NCBI GenBank assembly: GCA_003255025.1
Contig: QANY01002976.1
Coordinates: 4,955,541 to 5,019,540 of the forward strand
DNA from: Datisca glomerata
Taxonomy: Eukaryota; Streptophyta; Magnoliopsida; Cucurbitales; Datiscaceae
Length of the DNA stretch: 64,000 nucleotides
Direction of reading: 5' to 3'
Shown: piece after piece, positions 1 to 11,713 of the stretch
How the letters are laid out: each line of letters starts with the position of its first letter
How positions within the stretch are numbered: position 1 is the first letter of the stretch
The notes under the pieces: model-generated
What the model was told of the DNA's origin: nothing
Seen by the model: the letters and a program-made list of their open reading frames with translations, nothing else
Database searches by the model: none
Position numbers and translations under genes: made by a program

Positions 1-230
1 TTAGATTCAGGCATTTTGGTTAGTTTAGTGAACAACCAACTTCCATTTTGTTCTCCCTATTGTAAACATGTGGTGCACGATAAGGTAGTAGTATCTCCTG
101 TATAAATAGCTAAGTGTTAGCCGTTCAGAGTATAATGAAGTTCTTAGTGAAGTTCATATCAGAAAATATTTTTTCTCATTCTTCTCTCTTCTTGAGTGTT
201 TCAATTATCAAACTTTCTTTGAATTCTACA
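1..230 (+). repeat. 5' LTR of element A (3' part only)
   Basis: It aligns with about 4805-5034, and both copies end in GAATTCTACA. A TATA-like TATAAATAG at 101-109 suggests the promoter, with transcription starting shortly downstream. The left end of the LTR is cut off by the window. Confidence 0.9.
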
Positions 231-243
231 TAGTATGAGAGCC
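231..243 (+). other. Primer binding site of element A
   Basis: TAGTATGAGAGCC lies directly after the LTR. It is two substitutions away from the copia PBS complementary to initiator-methionine tRNA (TGGTATCAGAGC). Its position right at the LTR end supports the call. Confidence 0.8.
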
Positions 244-251
244 ACACAGAC

Positions 252-1200
252 ATGGTGTCAATGGCAAATTCAACAACTGAAAACACAAGTGAAACTACTG
301 GCCCGAGCAACACAACATCTGCATTTACTCATGTGTTCAACAATACTCTAAGCAACTCTCTATCAATCAAGTCAGACATGAGCAATTACGTGATCTAGAA
401 CTCTCAAGTAACTCTAGCACTTTGGGCATGACCTAGATGATATTGTTCTAGGAATTTCAAGAAAACTAGACATAAAATTAGCGAATGGAAATGAAAACCG
501 TGAATACAAAATTTGGGTGAGAAAAAATCAATTGTTGCTAAGCTGGCTTAGAGCATCAATGACTGAAGGAATCTTGGCTATGATGGCCCAATATGAGTCT
601 TCAGCAGAAGTATGGAAAAGTCTTAAACAAAGTTTTGCTAGCCAATCAAGAGCTAAATTTTACAACTCAGAAATTCTTTGCAAAATACACCAAACGGAGA
701 TGATTCTATAACAATTTTTTGTGAAAAGATAACGAGAATTGCATATTCCCTTGGAGTAGTAGGACAACCTATATCAGATGAAGATCTTATGATGTATATG
801 ATGAATGGTCTTGGCTCAAACTTTGACCTGTTGTTATCAATATTACAGTAAGAGCTGACAACATATCAATGGAGGAAATGAAGACTTTACTTCTCTGTCA
901 TGAAATCAGGCTAAAGAAGCAAGCAATTTTAAATGAGGCAACAATGAAAATGAGTGCCTATGTAGTAACAAACACAGTTTTTAAGAGAAATTACAATGAA
1001 AATTTAGGAAGCCATAGTGGTAATTTAGGACTTGATTACAATAAGAATCAAGGTAGATTTAATCAAAACAAGAATTCTAACTCTCATCAAGGCTCATAAG
1101 GCAACATGAATGGAAGGAGATTAGGAATATCTGGTGGAGGTAGATGTGTTATTTTGTGTCAAGTATGTGGTAAACCAGGGCATCCTACTAGAGTGTGACC
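252..1200 (+). pseudogene. gag remnant of copia element A
   Basis: The likely start is the ATG at 252, shortly after the primer binding site. The N-terminal part has the UBN2-type gag pattern NYVI-stop-NSQVTLALW, where a TAG replaces the usual Trp. A second piece (517-711) carries the family pattern SWLRASMTEGILAMM and EVWKSLKQSF. A zinc knuckle CX2CX4HX4 is readable at 1158-1196 (CQVCGKPGHPTRV), but its last Cys codon has become TGA. Gag would form the virus-like particle and bind element RNA. Several frame changes make this copy dead. Confidence 0.85.
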
Positions 1201-1565
1201 AAGATTGGTATGCAGATAGTGCAGCCACTAATCATGTGACTATAGATATTATAAACTTGAGCCTAGCAACTGAGTACCATGGTCCTGAAAAGCTTGTAGT
1301 GGGTAACGGAAAGTGCCTTAGTATTTCTCACATTGGTTCTGCACTTTTACCTGCCAAACTTTTCCTTTTTAAACTTAATCAATTACTAAGAGTACCTAAA
1401 ATCAAGGAAAACCTAATTAACATTTTTAAACTAACTGTTGATAACGATGTTTTTATTGAATTTCATGCCAAATTTTGTTTTGTTAAGGATCTTGCCTCAG
1501 GAATGCTTCTTTTAAAAGGGATTGTTGAAGATGGACTTTATCTTCTTTCATATCCGAGTAGTTAA
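1195..1565 (+). pseudogene. Aspartic protease remnant of copia element A
   Basis: The reading WYADSAATNHVT at 1205-1240 matches the copia protease active site, usually W-x-DSGAT-x-H. The catalytic Asp is present and the Gly after Ser is Ala here. Frame is kept to 1565 through a stretch with the hydrophobic pattern of the protease and pre-integrase linker. The protease would cut the Gag-Pol polyprotein. It is separated from the zinc knuckle by a frameshift. Confidence 0.8.
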
Positions 1566-1738
1566 GTTTATTCAGCAAACAGTTGTTATGTTAAGAGTGT
1601 TCTTCCTTATAATTCAGCATTGTTTCCCATTCCTATTAGATGTTCTAATCTTTCTAGTTCTTCTAATGTCAAAACTTGTATCCCATCTAATATTCAAACT
1701 CAAGGGAATAAAAATGAGACATTTGCTGCTTATTCTTC

Positions 1739-2737
1739 TTGTACTGTCTTTCTAAATATCTTGAATGCAAACATACTTTATACATTTCTGAAACTGAGAA
1801 ATGGCATAGAATGCTAGGACATCATGCACATAACATTTTAAATAGAGTTCTTAACTACTACTATATTAAACATAACCAAACTCCATTTTGTATATCCTGT
1901 CAAAGAGGTAAAAATCATGTGTTACCTTTCCTTACTTCCAGTTCTACAGCCTCAAAGCCTTAGAACTTATTCATACAGATTTATGGGGTCCTTCACCAAC
2001 TTTTTTTAGAGAAGGGTATATGTATTATATATGCTTCCTAGATGACTTTAGTAAATTTTCTTGGATATTTCCTATAAAACTAAAATCAGAGGCTTTTAAA
2101 TTCTTTGTCATCTTCAAAACCTTTGTTGAGAACCAATTTGATAGGAAAATCAAAGCCTTAAAATCAGAGCTTTTGCTTCCTTTTTTTCAAAATCAGGGAA
2201 TAACCTTTAGACATCATTGCCCCGAAATTCAACAACAAAATAGAAAAATTAGAGAGAAAACATAGATACCTAGTAGAGACAGGTCTTACCTTACTTGTTC
2301 AAGCTTAAATGCCCCTAAACTTTTGGTGGGATTCTTTTCAAACTTCCATATTTTTTATTAATAGGTCACCTACTCCTACTCTTGACATGCTTTCTCCATA
2401 TCAAAAGCTGTTTAGCAAAGAACCAGATTATAGAATTCTAAAAAAGTTTGGTTGTGCATGTTTTTCTCACCTAAGGCCAAACAATAAGTATAAAGTTGAT
2501 TTTCATTCAGATATGTGTCTTTTCTTAGGCTACTCACCAAATCCTAAGGGGTATAAATGTCTTCATCCTTCTGGTAGAATATTTGTGTGTGTGTGTGTGT
2601 GTGTATCAAGAAATGTAATTTTTTATGAAGAGTGTTTTCCCTGGATAACATTGTTTTCTAAGACTAGCTTCACAAAGTATCTTTCCAAATCATGTTTAAC
2701 TGCCTTACCAACTCTCACAAGTGTCATTTGTTACTAA
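1739..2737 (+). pseudogene. Integrase remnant of copia element A
   Basis: The zinc-binding part (1790-1930) shows KWHRMLGHHAHN and CISCQRGK, giving the HHCC pattern of gag-pre-integrase. The catalytic core begins with LIHTDLWGPSP (about 1968), keeping the first Asp, and continues with CFLDDFSKFSWIFP. The second Asp region is lost, because SELLLPFF stands where SDGGGEF would be expected. QQN is followed by a frameshift, and the ERKHR motif is in another frame. The C-terminal part (2309-2630) has FINRSPTPTLDMLSPYQ and FLGYSPNPKGYKC. A TG repeat interrupts the end. Confidence 0.88.
2584..2604 (+). repeat. (TG)n microsatellite inside copia integrase
   Basis: About ten TG units. In frame they add Cys-Val repeats between the family's 'GRIF' and 'SRNVIF' stretches, which are normally almost contiguous, so the array expanded inside former coding sequence. 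Confidence 0.9.
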
Positions 2738-3130
2738 TAATGAAGTTCCCCAAGTTCCAAATGCTACTTATCAAGTAGCAAGATTTAGTTCATCTCAAAG
2801 TCCTTTGACAAAAAGCTCTCCCAGGCAGAGTTCAATCTCCTCAAATCATTCTAAGTTAGGTATAAATTCTTCCTTTCCTATTCTTAATTTACATTTTGAT
2901 GCTCAACCTACTCACCATGTACATGATGATCCTTCTTTATCAAATAACCTAGTCATAGATCTACACAACTCATATATTTCTATCATAGAAAACCAGATTG
3001 CACAACATAGCCAAAATGCACCTACCTCTCCCCATCCTATGGTAACCATGTCGGAAAATGGGATAGGTAAATCTTAAGCCTACACAGCCACCAAACATCC
3101 TCTTCCAAACCAAAGTCACCCTACAAAACC
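2738..3130 (+). pseudogene. Variable pol linker of copia element A
   Basis: The segment between integrase and reverse transcriptase. The frame 2721-3077 encodes a Ser/Pro/Asn/His-rich polypeptide with no fold I recognise. This is normal for the unconserved linker at this place in copia Pol. It ends in a stop before the reverse transcriptase starts. Confidence 0.6.
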
Positions 3131-3139
3131 TCTAAATGT

Positions 3140-3890
3140 TAAACAAGCATTTGCTGATACACACTGGAAGCAAGCTATGGTGGATGAATTTAATGCACTG
3201 TTGAGGAATGATACTTAGGAATCAGTTCCTTATGACCCTTCTATGACACTTGTTGGCAATAAGCGGATCTTAAATTTCAAGTTTCATCCTAATGGTAGTA
3301 TTTAGAGGCACAAAGCTAGATTAGTTGCAAAAGGGTTCCATCAAACCCCTGGGATAGATTTTAATCAGATTTTTAGTCCAATAGTTAAACCAACTATTGT
3401 GAGGGTTGTGTTGCATCTTGCTATGATTTTTGGATGGTATGTGAAGCAATTAGCTGTGAATAATGCATTTTTGAATGACTATCTGTCTGTAACAGTGTAT
3501 ATGCCTCAACTAGAGGGTTTTGCTGACTCTACTAGACCAAGGTTTGTGTGTCGACTTAAAATTACTTTGTATGGGCTTAAACAAGCTCCAAGGGCATGGT
3601 ATGTGAGGTTGAAACAGTCACTTATTCAGTGGGGTTTTCATAATGCTAAATTAGATACCTCATTGTTTATCTTCAAAGCTAATATAACTGTTTTGTATTT
3701 GATAATTTATGTGGATGACATACTCCTTACAAGAATAATTCTGGCCTCATTACTAAGATGGTTAAAGACCTTCACAACTCCTTTTCACTTAAGGATCCTT
3801 GTTCACTCCATTTTTTTCTTGGCATTGAAGTTCAGAGAGACAAAACTGATATACATCTATCTCAATCGAAGTACATTTGAGATCTTTTGA
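3140..3890 (+). pseudogene. Reverse transcriptase remnant of copia element A
   Basis: The domain opens with WKQAMVDEFNALLRN and has ARLVAKGFHQ (about 3310-3345), [10 protein letters not shown] (3568-3600) and the polymerase core YVDDILL (3708-3728). In the first catalytic motif the expected Asp is Ala: the sequence reads QLAVNNAFL (about 3447-3475). At least two in-frame stops occur early, at W and K/R positions. The enzyme would copy element RNA into DNA. The Asp-to-Ala change alone should abolish activity. Confidence 0.9.
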
Positions 3891-4600
3891 AAAAAACTAA
3901 GATGGAAGGAGCCAAACCAGCTCCCTCCCCTATAAGTACAACTACTCAGCTCTCACTTCATAATGGAGAACCAATGGGTGACATCACTTTGTTCAGAAGT
4001 ACTATAGGAGCCTTACCGTACTTAGCTATTACAAGACCAAACATACATTTTATCGTGAACAAATTCAGTCAGTTCAGTCACCAACCCACTATTAATCACT
4101 GGTCAGCTTGTAAAAGCTTCTTATGGTATCTCAAGGAGACAATGGATGAAGGACTAATCATTAGACCACCTGCTAACTTGGAAGTACAAGCATTTTCAGA
4201 TGCTGACCGGGCTGCGGACTGTGATGACATAAAATCCACTAGGGCTTATCTCATTTTCCTTGGAGGCAATATTATGTCTTCGTCATCCAAGAAACAAGAA
4301 ATTATATCGAGATCAAGCACTGAGAGTGAATACAGAGCACTCTCAAATGCTGCCTCAGAAGTTCAGTGGTTCAAGATAATATTGAGTGAGATTGGTTTTC
4401 ACTATTCTAAACCATCGATACTATGGTATGACAATATAAATGCTTTGGCACTTGCTTCTAATCCCATAGTCCATGCTCGGACTAAACATGTTGAGTTAGA
4501 TGTGTATTTTATAAGGGAGAAGGTTCAACTTAGGCAAGTTGAAGAGAGATATGTTCCTTCAGTCGATCAATTGGCTGACTGACTTACTAAAACTCTATCT
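3887..4600 (+). pseudogene. RNase H and C-terminus of copia element A
   Basis: This is the best preserved part, a 231-codon frame. GALPYLAITRPNIHFIVN and the connection precede AFSDADRAAD (first acidic residue), STESEYRAL (Glu), ILWYDNINAL (Asp) and KHVELDVYFIREKV, the four-acid pattern of copia RNase H. It would remove RNA from the RNA:DNA hybrid. A TGA at 4580 cuts the frame just before the usual LTKTL motif, which follows in the same register. Confidence 0.92.
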
Positions 4601-4659
4601 ACTCCACGCTTCACTTACTTAAAGAACAAAATTCATATCAAGGCACCACTCTTCAACTT

Positions 4660-4668
4660 GAGGGGGGA
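4660..4668 (+). other. Polypurine tract of element A
   Basis: GAGGGGGGA immediately precedes the TG of the 3' LTR. This is the plus-strand primer site for reverse transcription. Confidence 0.9.
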
Positions 4669-5034
4669 TGTAAAAGGAAGTGCCACCTCAGATGCTAAGT
4701 TAGCAAGTGGGTAGACTTGCCTGTTGGAGTAATCGAGCTTTTGGTTTAGTCTGGCAGTTAAGGAATCTTACTGATATCAGTTAGCAGTTTCTAATATCAG
4801 TGAGCTTCAAGAATTTCGGTCGGTTTAATTTTAAATCAACTACCATTTTGTTCTCCCTATTGTAAACATGTGGTGCACGATGAGGTAGTAGTATCTCTTA
4901 TATAAATAGTTAAGTGTTAGCACCTCAAAGTATAACAAAATTCTTAATGAAGTTCATATAAGAAAATATTTTCTTTCTTTCTTCTCTCTTCTTCTAGAGA
5001 GTTTCAATTATACAAACTTTCTTTGAATTCTACA
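4669..5034 (+). repeat. 3' LTR of element A
   Basis: 366 bp, starts TGTAAAAGG and ends TCTACA, so the TG...CA ends are intact. The 3' half matches 1-230, and the TATA-like TATAAATAG recurs at about 4901. Confidence 0.92.
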
Positions 5035-6251
5035 GGAACCAAAGCAATGTTGGGACTACCTTTTTTTAAAGACAATATCATATTACTTTATTTTGTAATA
5101 AACAATCATAGTATAATAATTTTTAAAAGAGTACTAATATTAGATAGATTTTAAGAATTTTAAAGGTGTCAGACTACTAAGTTTTAATCTTCACGTTTGT
5201 TACTACGCCAATCAAATCCGTAATATAGTCATTTTCCAAATAATAATATTATATTGATTTTAAAGTGTCAATTATTGTCTTATAGCTAGTGATCCCAAGT
5301 TCATTCATCTACTGTCATAATTTGTTAGTTGAAAAGTAATTAAATTATCGATTAAATTTTAATTTAAATATTATAGACCGCATTAAAAAAATTGTTAATT
5401 TGCTCATAACTAGTGGTATTATCTGACAAACCAACAAAAGGAGCTATCACAAAAATCAGTTCAACTAAATACCATCAGTTACGAAGGATATGCTTTTTGA
5501 TTAGTAAAGCATCTTTTTGAAGATTAATGTCAGTAAGATTAAGAATATTGAATTATTTTTTAACAACTTTTTAGGTGAATTCTTAAAAATCAAACTAATA
5601 TAATACCCATATATATATNATATATATATATATAAATAGTAGTAATCTACTATTATTAAGGTAGTAAATTACTGCTATTATATAGTATAGTCTAATCACT
5701 ATTATTTCTAAATAGAGTTTAGAGAGAGAAATATTTTTAGACATATTTATCCAACCAAATTAATTAAAATCTAAAAATACCCTCCAACTTTGAACCCAAC
5801 TCATCATATTTCATATCTCACATTGATGTTCATACTCTTTGAAACAGAATCATTAATATGCCGATTCATGTATGTTCCTCTTTACACATTATAGTCAGTT
5901 ACATTGTTGTGTCTAATAGTATTTTAGCCTATTTAGTTGTGGAATAATTTTCTCTAACAAAAAATCATATTAGTATGTTACTCAATGCGAAGATAGAAAT
6001 GAGGTTAGATCGATGCAAATAACATTTTTCTTCACTTTCATTTCATTTTTCTGGTCAGATTTGTCTCAATTTTATTCATATTCTCTTTTCTTGATTTCAT
6101 GTTACAACTTTTATTCATGATTTGTCTGTGTGGTTTGGGTCAAGATCAATTTTTTTTGTTATAATTTTTATTGATATTTTTCAATTGATGTTGACTTTAC
6201 TTATATATTATGGGAAATCTTTTGGAAAATGGGTGTTCTATACTATTTCCT
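5035..6251. other. AT-rich intergenic DNA, no gene seen
   Basis: No coding signal or recognised repeat. A short (AT)n run at about 5608-5633 contains an undetermined base at 5619. Confidence 0.6.
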
Positions 6252-8323
6252 CTTGGAATCCACGGCGAAACACGATGGAAGACGTTGTGATGATTTAAAA
6301 AATAATTATAAAACGATAAACGATTGCATCTTCGCAGGACCCAAAGATGAAAATTTTTTAATTGAAAAACACTTTTCAAATTGGATCAATTATATATCTA
6401 TACATTAAATCTAAGACATACAAATATATGAATTATACCTCTTGTAATCTATCAACCGTCCTTACAAACAACGAATTTGTAATCTCAAGAACAACAGACT
6501 GCGGGATCCACACCAAGATCCAAGCCAATCCTCAAACACACTAAGACGTGTGTGGGCATGTAAAATATTTTAAAGACATTTTTCTGTCTCTAGATGTACA
6601 CAATACATGAGATCTAGATATTTTGGAGAATAAGACAAAACTCTGATAGAATTAGGAAAACTCACAGAGTTTTTTTATTAACATTTAATCACACAATTGC
6701 ACACTGATTACATTTACAACGCTGAGGCCAATAGAATATTATCAATATATATCTTCAAGGTCAAGACTCATCAGATTTTTTTAGAGATTTTATAAATGCA
6801 CATTTGCCACGGGTCCCATTGTAATTGAGCAACACTACAGTGCCACACGACATCACTGTAGTGCCTGAGGCACTACAATAGTCTATGTCAATCTCTGATT
6901 CAAAATCAATGATTGAAATGTGACATGTCAATATGCCACATGGTAATTTTCTAAATTTATTATTTATTTTAATCAGATAAATATATAGATATCAGTTAAT
7001 TCAAATTTAACTTATCTGATCTCTCAATCAATTATCTTATTTGTTAATTAACAGATTAGATAAATAAAATCAATTCATTATCTCATAATGATTTAATATT
7101 ATTTAATTTCATAAATCAAATATTCTGTCTCACTTATCGATCAATACAAAATTAATCGATAAAATTATTTGACTGTAATTTCTGAAAATTACGTTAGATA
7201 CTTAATTTATTAATTATTATTTAATCAATTACAAATAATTATCTCATAATTATATATTTGCCCCAGAAATTTAATTCCTATCGCAAGTTAGTCATTTTCT
7301 CATATCGTGAAATATTCACACCCTAGACTGTGCAGTATAGAGATGACTTGGGGACCATGGATCCATATTTATAAGTTTCAATAAATCACATTATTAATTA
7401 CACTATTTAATTAAATGATCTTATTTATTAATTTAATTATTATTCCACTATTAATAAGGAATTTCAATCTTAGTAATTACAGAATATATTTACAGAGTAT
7501 TCTCGTGAAGTCTATTAATATAATCAATTCAAGTAGTCATGTCATCCAATTATTGGTTCGTAAATTAGAGATGGTCAAAATTACTATTTTACCTTTCTAA
7601 TTAATTTTTTATCCTTAAGTACCATTAATTCACTAGTGAATGTTCAAGTTATAATCGAATTATAAATTTGAGCTCAATAACCATTCAGTTATAGAATTAA
7701 CACTTAAGGGAACCAATATATGATCCGTTAGAAAATCTTAGATTTCAAATCATGTAAGATCATGTTTCCAGCCATCGATGTCACTAAATCTCCAAAATAA
7801 AAGTCAATAGCTTGTTTTACAAACAAACCTTAACGAGTGAATCAAAAGATCCAGTAGACATGCATAAGAGTTTATGACTACTCAGGATTCTGACTGATCT
7901 ACATATGATCATTAGTTTTGATGTATATTTAATCTTTATGATAAACGGTAAGTAAATAAAAATATTAATCCGCATCAATCATGTCCTATATAATCTAATT
8001 ATATAAAGTACATTCACTAAGATGTCTATCCACATTAAAGATCTGGATCTAGATCATATGCATTCATAATACTTAGTGAACTATACTAGCAACCATTCAT
8101 TAAAGATTTCATACTTGAATATGTTGTGGATAATTTTCCTCATAATATATGATCTTAATCTTCTCGTACTTATACAAGATCATAGTCTTATTAATGAATA
8201 TGAAATTTTCATATATTTATATATAAATTATTCAACAATAATAAAGAATAATTATAAGAAAAATGTAATTTTATTAATTTCATATTAAAAATGTCTAAAC
8301 ACATTTAAGAAAAATGCCCAACA
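6252..8323 (-). repeat. 3' LTR of copia element B, about 2.1 kb
   Basis: Read on -, it starts TGTTGGGC at 8323 next to a polypurine tract. It aligns over its length with the LTRs on + at 31612-33568 and 34323-37284. Shared landmarks are a stretch near the start with AATAATTTATATA, a TCATGTTC-like block, a cluster of CACTACA hairpins and a terminal segment with ACAAGAGGTATA. The inner end is placed where similarity fades near 6250 and is uncertain by some tens of bases. An LTR of about 2 kb is long for copia. Confidence 0.8.
6833..6877. repeat. CACTACA hairpin pair inside LTR B
   Basis: CACTACAGTG at 6833-6842 pairs with CACTGTAGTG at 6854-6863. The latter overlaps a second perfect hairpin, GTAGTGCC and GGCACTAC around a 3-nt loop (6859-6877). 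The same cluster occurs in the related LTRs downstream. Confidence 0.85.
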
Positions 8324-8334
8324 ATCTCCCACTT
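8324..8334 (-). other. Polypurine tract of element B
   Basis: On - the sequence AAGTGGGAGAT directly precedes TGTTGGGC, the usual junction of this copia family. Confidence 0.88.
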
Positions 8335-9000
8335 GCCCTAAAGTAAATGTGGCATCTCTCTCAACCTCATATAACCCTTAAATGACTTCGTAATAAGTGT
8401 CTTGGTAAAATGATTAGCCAGGTTCTTATCTGACGCTATCTTCATAACAGTCACATCCCATTGACGCGTGATCTCTCTCTTATAAGATAATATTTCGTCT
8501 CAATGTGCTTGTCCCTCTTGTGACTCCTTTATTCTTTGGAATTAGCTACCGCTTCACTATTGTCACAATACAGGATCAGTGACTTGTCCCTATCTGGAAC
8601 TACGTCCAGATCAGTATATAACTTTCTGAGCCATACTACTTTTTCTGTAGCTTCACAAGCCGTTATATATTCGGCTTCCATAGTGGAATATGCAATGATG
8701 GATTGTTTAATAATTCTCTAGACTATAGCTCCTTCACCTAGGGTGAATACTGATCCAGACGTCGACTTTCAACTATCCCTATCTAATTGAAAATCAGAAT
8801 CAATATATCCAGTGGGGTTCATGTCTCCACATAAATAAATAAGCATATAGTTTCTCGTTCTCCGAAGATATTTGAGAATGTGCTTTACTGCAATCCAATG
8901 TTCTAAACTAGGATTTGATTGATGACGATTGACAATTCCTGCTGTATAACAAATGCCTGGTCTCGGACACAACATTGTATACATGCGACTACCAATAACT
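8335..9000 (-). pseudogene. RNase H and Pol C-terminus of copia element B
   Basis: On -, SLEHWIAVKHILKYLRRTRN and YIDSDFQLDRDS (8769-8984) form the connection and first acidic motif. Further down I read ACEATEKVVWLRKL, SLILYCDNSEAV and SHKRDKHIETKYYLIRE (about 8420-8670). The reading then runs to FTKTLITKSFKG next to the polypurine tract. A stop follows NSKE, and other breaks are present. It is closely related to the fragment at 33640-34320. Confidence 0.88.
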
Positions 9001-9099
9001 TAAGCATAAGGAATCTTTCTCATATCCCCTTCCTCCTGGACTGTTTTAGGACACTGCTCCTTGGAAATGACAATTTCATGCCTGGTCGGTAGTTGACCT

Positions 9100-9900
9100 T
9101 TCTTGAAATTTTACATAGAGAATCTTTTCAGCACCTTATCAATATAAGGTGCCTAAGAAAGTGCCAATGGCTTGTTCTTTCTATTCCTTAGGATTTGGAT
9201 GCCTAGAACATAGCTCGCCTATCCCTAAAGTTTCTATATCATTCCCAATGAGTAGAATATCGTCTACATAAAGAACTAAGAAAACCATTATCTTATCTTT
9301 GATGTATTTATAAACACAAGCTTCATCAACAATTTGCTCGGAGTCATACGATTTAATAATTTCATCAAATGTAAGATTCCAAGATCTAGATGTTTGCTTT
9401 AATTCATAAATGGATTTAAGCAACTTGCATACTTTTTTATGTTGCTCATTTTTTACGAATCCTTCGGGTTGCATCATATATATGCTTTCTTTAAGAGAGC
9501 CATTCAGAAAAGTTTTTTTGACATCAATTTTTTATATTTCATAGTATAAACTAGCAGTTATGGATAAAAGGATGAAAATGGATTTTAACATGGCAACGGG
9601 AGAGAACGTCTTTTCATAATCAACTCATTCCCTTTTGTGTATAGCTTTTGGCTACCAACTGTGCCTTGAAAGTCTCTACTTTTCCATCAGCACCTATTTT
9701 CTTCTTGAATATCCATTTACATTTGATGGGCCTGACATCTTCAGGTGGATCTACAAGTTCTCAGACATAATTGGAATACATCGATTCTATTTCTTGGTTC
9801 ATGGCATCTTGCCATTTCTCATTTTCAGGATCTTCCATCACCTCTTTAAAGGTTAATGGATCATCCTTATCAGTGTCAGAATCTAGGACATGTGCCTCTA
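9100..9900 (-). pseudogene. Reverse transcriptase of copia element B
   Basis: On -, the frame 9181-9477 reads MMQPEGF, KLLKSIYELKQTSRSWN and LYVDDILLIGND, with the YVDD core intact. Upstream on - (to about 9900) I can read WQDAMNQEIESM, KCKWIFKKK and AQLVAKSYTQKEG. IDVKKTFLNG keeps the first catalytic Asp. YELKQTSRSW replaces the usual YGLKQASRSW. Stops between these blocks make it inactive. Confidence 0.88.
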
Positions 9901-10149
9901 GTTCATAGTGAATAAGTTGTCTTACAACCCTCCCACTATGACGTTACACCAGGGTTTCCTGAACATGAACAATGGTTTTTGTGGTTTATCGTATATCCGT
10001 TAATGATGAAGGTGATCTGATCTCATCGGATGTTAATTCTTCGTGAACTACTTTGATCTGCGGTTTGTAGTTTTCTATGCACTCGTGTTCAGGGGAAGAG
10101 ACATTTGTCGATACAAACACATTTTGATCATTGTGACTATAAAAGTACT

Positions 10150-11100
10150 CACCTCTTATTTCTGAAGCATAGCCAACAAATATTCACAGTTTAGACCTTG
10201 AGTCTAACTTTCCAGTCATGAGTCTAACTTCAGACCTTGAGTCTAAAGGTGTTAGACTCAAGGTCTAAGAACGTGAGGTGGTATATATAGAAATGACGCA
10301 AACTAGGTTTTGAGCTATTCATAACTCTAAAGGTGTCTTGCTTACAGACTTATAAGGCATTACATTCAAAATGTAGGCTTCCATTTAAAGTGCATATTCC
10401 CAGAATGTGAGTGGTAGTGATGAGTAGCTTAACATCAACCCAACTTAACCATATCTAATAGGGTTCAGTTTCTCATTTCTAAAACATCATTTTGCTGTGG
10501 CATTTCAGATGCTGTGAGTTGAGATAGAATGTCATACTCCAGCAGGTAATCCTTGCATTTTAAATCCAAGTATTCACCACTTGGATCTAATCGAAGTGTT
10601 TTCAAATATTTACTTAATTGATTTTCCTCTTCGGCTTTGAAGTCTTTAAACTTTTTAAAAGTTTCAGATTTTCTATGCATTAGGTAAGTATAATAATATC
10701 TAGAGTAATCGTCAATAAATATGATGAAATACTCATACCTACTTCTAGCTTATACATTGATCAGTCCATAGACATCACTATGTACTAGCTCAAGTGATCT
10801 TGGCTCTTTGGCCCTTTCCAGAGAAAGATATGTTGATCATTTTACCCTCTAGATAATATTCACAAATTGGAAGAGTCTCAGCTTTTACTTCTCTCAAAGC
10901 ACCATGCTTTGTTAACCGGTTTAATCTATCTAGATTAGTATGTCCCAACTCAAGATACCATAGATATGTGTCATCATCATGAGAAACTCATTTTCATTTG
11001 TTACTTTTAGGATTTGCTACTTAAAACAATTTTGAATTATTTCATTGTACGTTTAGTAGATTTAAGCATATACATTCTGTTCGAAACTTTTGCATGACAA
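10150..11100 (-). pseudogene. Integrase of copia element B
   Basis: On -, the frame 10465-10680 contains KTLRLDPSGEYLD, DILSQLTASEMPQQNDVLEMRN, the second Asp and Glu regions of the integrase core. The Asp is present and GGEY has become SGEY. Further up on -, about 10850-10970, the pre-integrase pattern WYLELGHTNLDRLNRLTKHG and a degraded CEYYLEGKM are readable. Breaks lie between all blocks. Confidence 0.82.
10232..10266. repeat. Perfect 15-bp inverted repeat with 5-nt loop
   Basis: AGACCTTGAGTCTAA and its exact reverse complement flank AGGTG. Two more partial copies of the arm lie just upstream (10194-10230), so the hairpin grew from local duplication inside the old integrase region. Confidence 0.9.
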
Positions 11101-11249
11101 ATATTGAATTCATTCTTCGAAATAATAAACTGATTATTAATAAAAAAATATCAAATAATTGCCCATGCAGTAACGATAAAGAAATCAAATTTCTTGAAAA
11201 CCAGGAATAAAATAAACATTATTCAAAACAAGAAAATTAATTCCAAAGC

Positions 11250-11700
11250 TTAAACAGATTGTCTCAATGCTTTTGCTGACACAAGTGCACCACCGCCAAC
11301 TCTCATTATCACCTCGCCATCCGCCATCTCCCTTGACGAATCAAGCATATGCAAAGAAGAACATACATGGTCAGTGGCTCGTGAATCCAATATCTGAGAT
11401 ATCAAATTATTTTCCACTAAACAAGCTTGAAGTACAAGTAAATCACATTTACCTTTCTTTTTCATCTCAGAAAGATACTTACTACAGTATCTCTTCCAGT
11501 GACCTTCAACTCACAGTGGAAACATTTTCCCTTGGATTTGACGTTGCCTTTGTTCTTCTTGGCCTTGGGTGACTTTTTGACTTTCTTTCCTCTTTTGTTC
11601 TTACCATTTTTCTTCTTCCTTTTGTTGTTCTTAACAACATTGGAAGAAAGCTTTGCTCAATAACATTTGTCTCATCCTCTTTGATCATACTCTTGTTGAG
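11250..11700 (-). pseudogene. Protease region of copia element B
   Basis: On -, 11250-11465 reads LVLQACLVEN, ILDSRATDHVCSSLHML, matching the copia protease site with DSRAT in place of DSGAT. Upstream (11506-11700) is a Lys/Arg-rich stretch corresponding to the basic, zinc-knuckle part of gag. Confidence 0.8.
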
Positions 11701-11713
11701 TAACTCAAAAAGT

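Larger units (their letters stand above)
1..5034 (+). mobile_element. Ty1/copia LTR retrotransposon A, near-complete but decayed
   Basis: The order is LTR end, primer binding site, gag, protease, integrase, reverse transcriptase, RNase H, polypurine tract and LTR. Integrase before reverse transcriptase is the copia order. The window opens inside the 5' LTR. The coding region is broken by stops and frameshifts in every domain, so the element cannot move by itself. The two LTRs differ at many positions by eye, roughly one in ten, which points to an old insertion. The target-site duplication cannot be checked because the left end lies outside the window. Confidence 0.93.

Noticed and set aside
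5608..5633. AT palindrome as an origin or terminator
   Set aside because: Simple (AT)n run; no supporting context.
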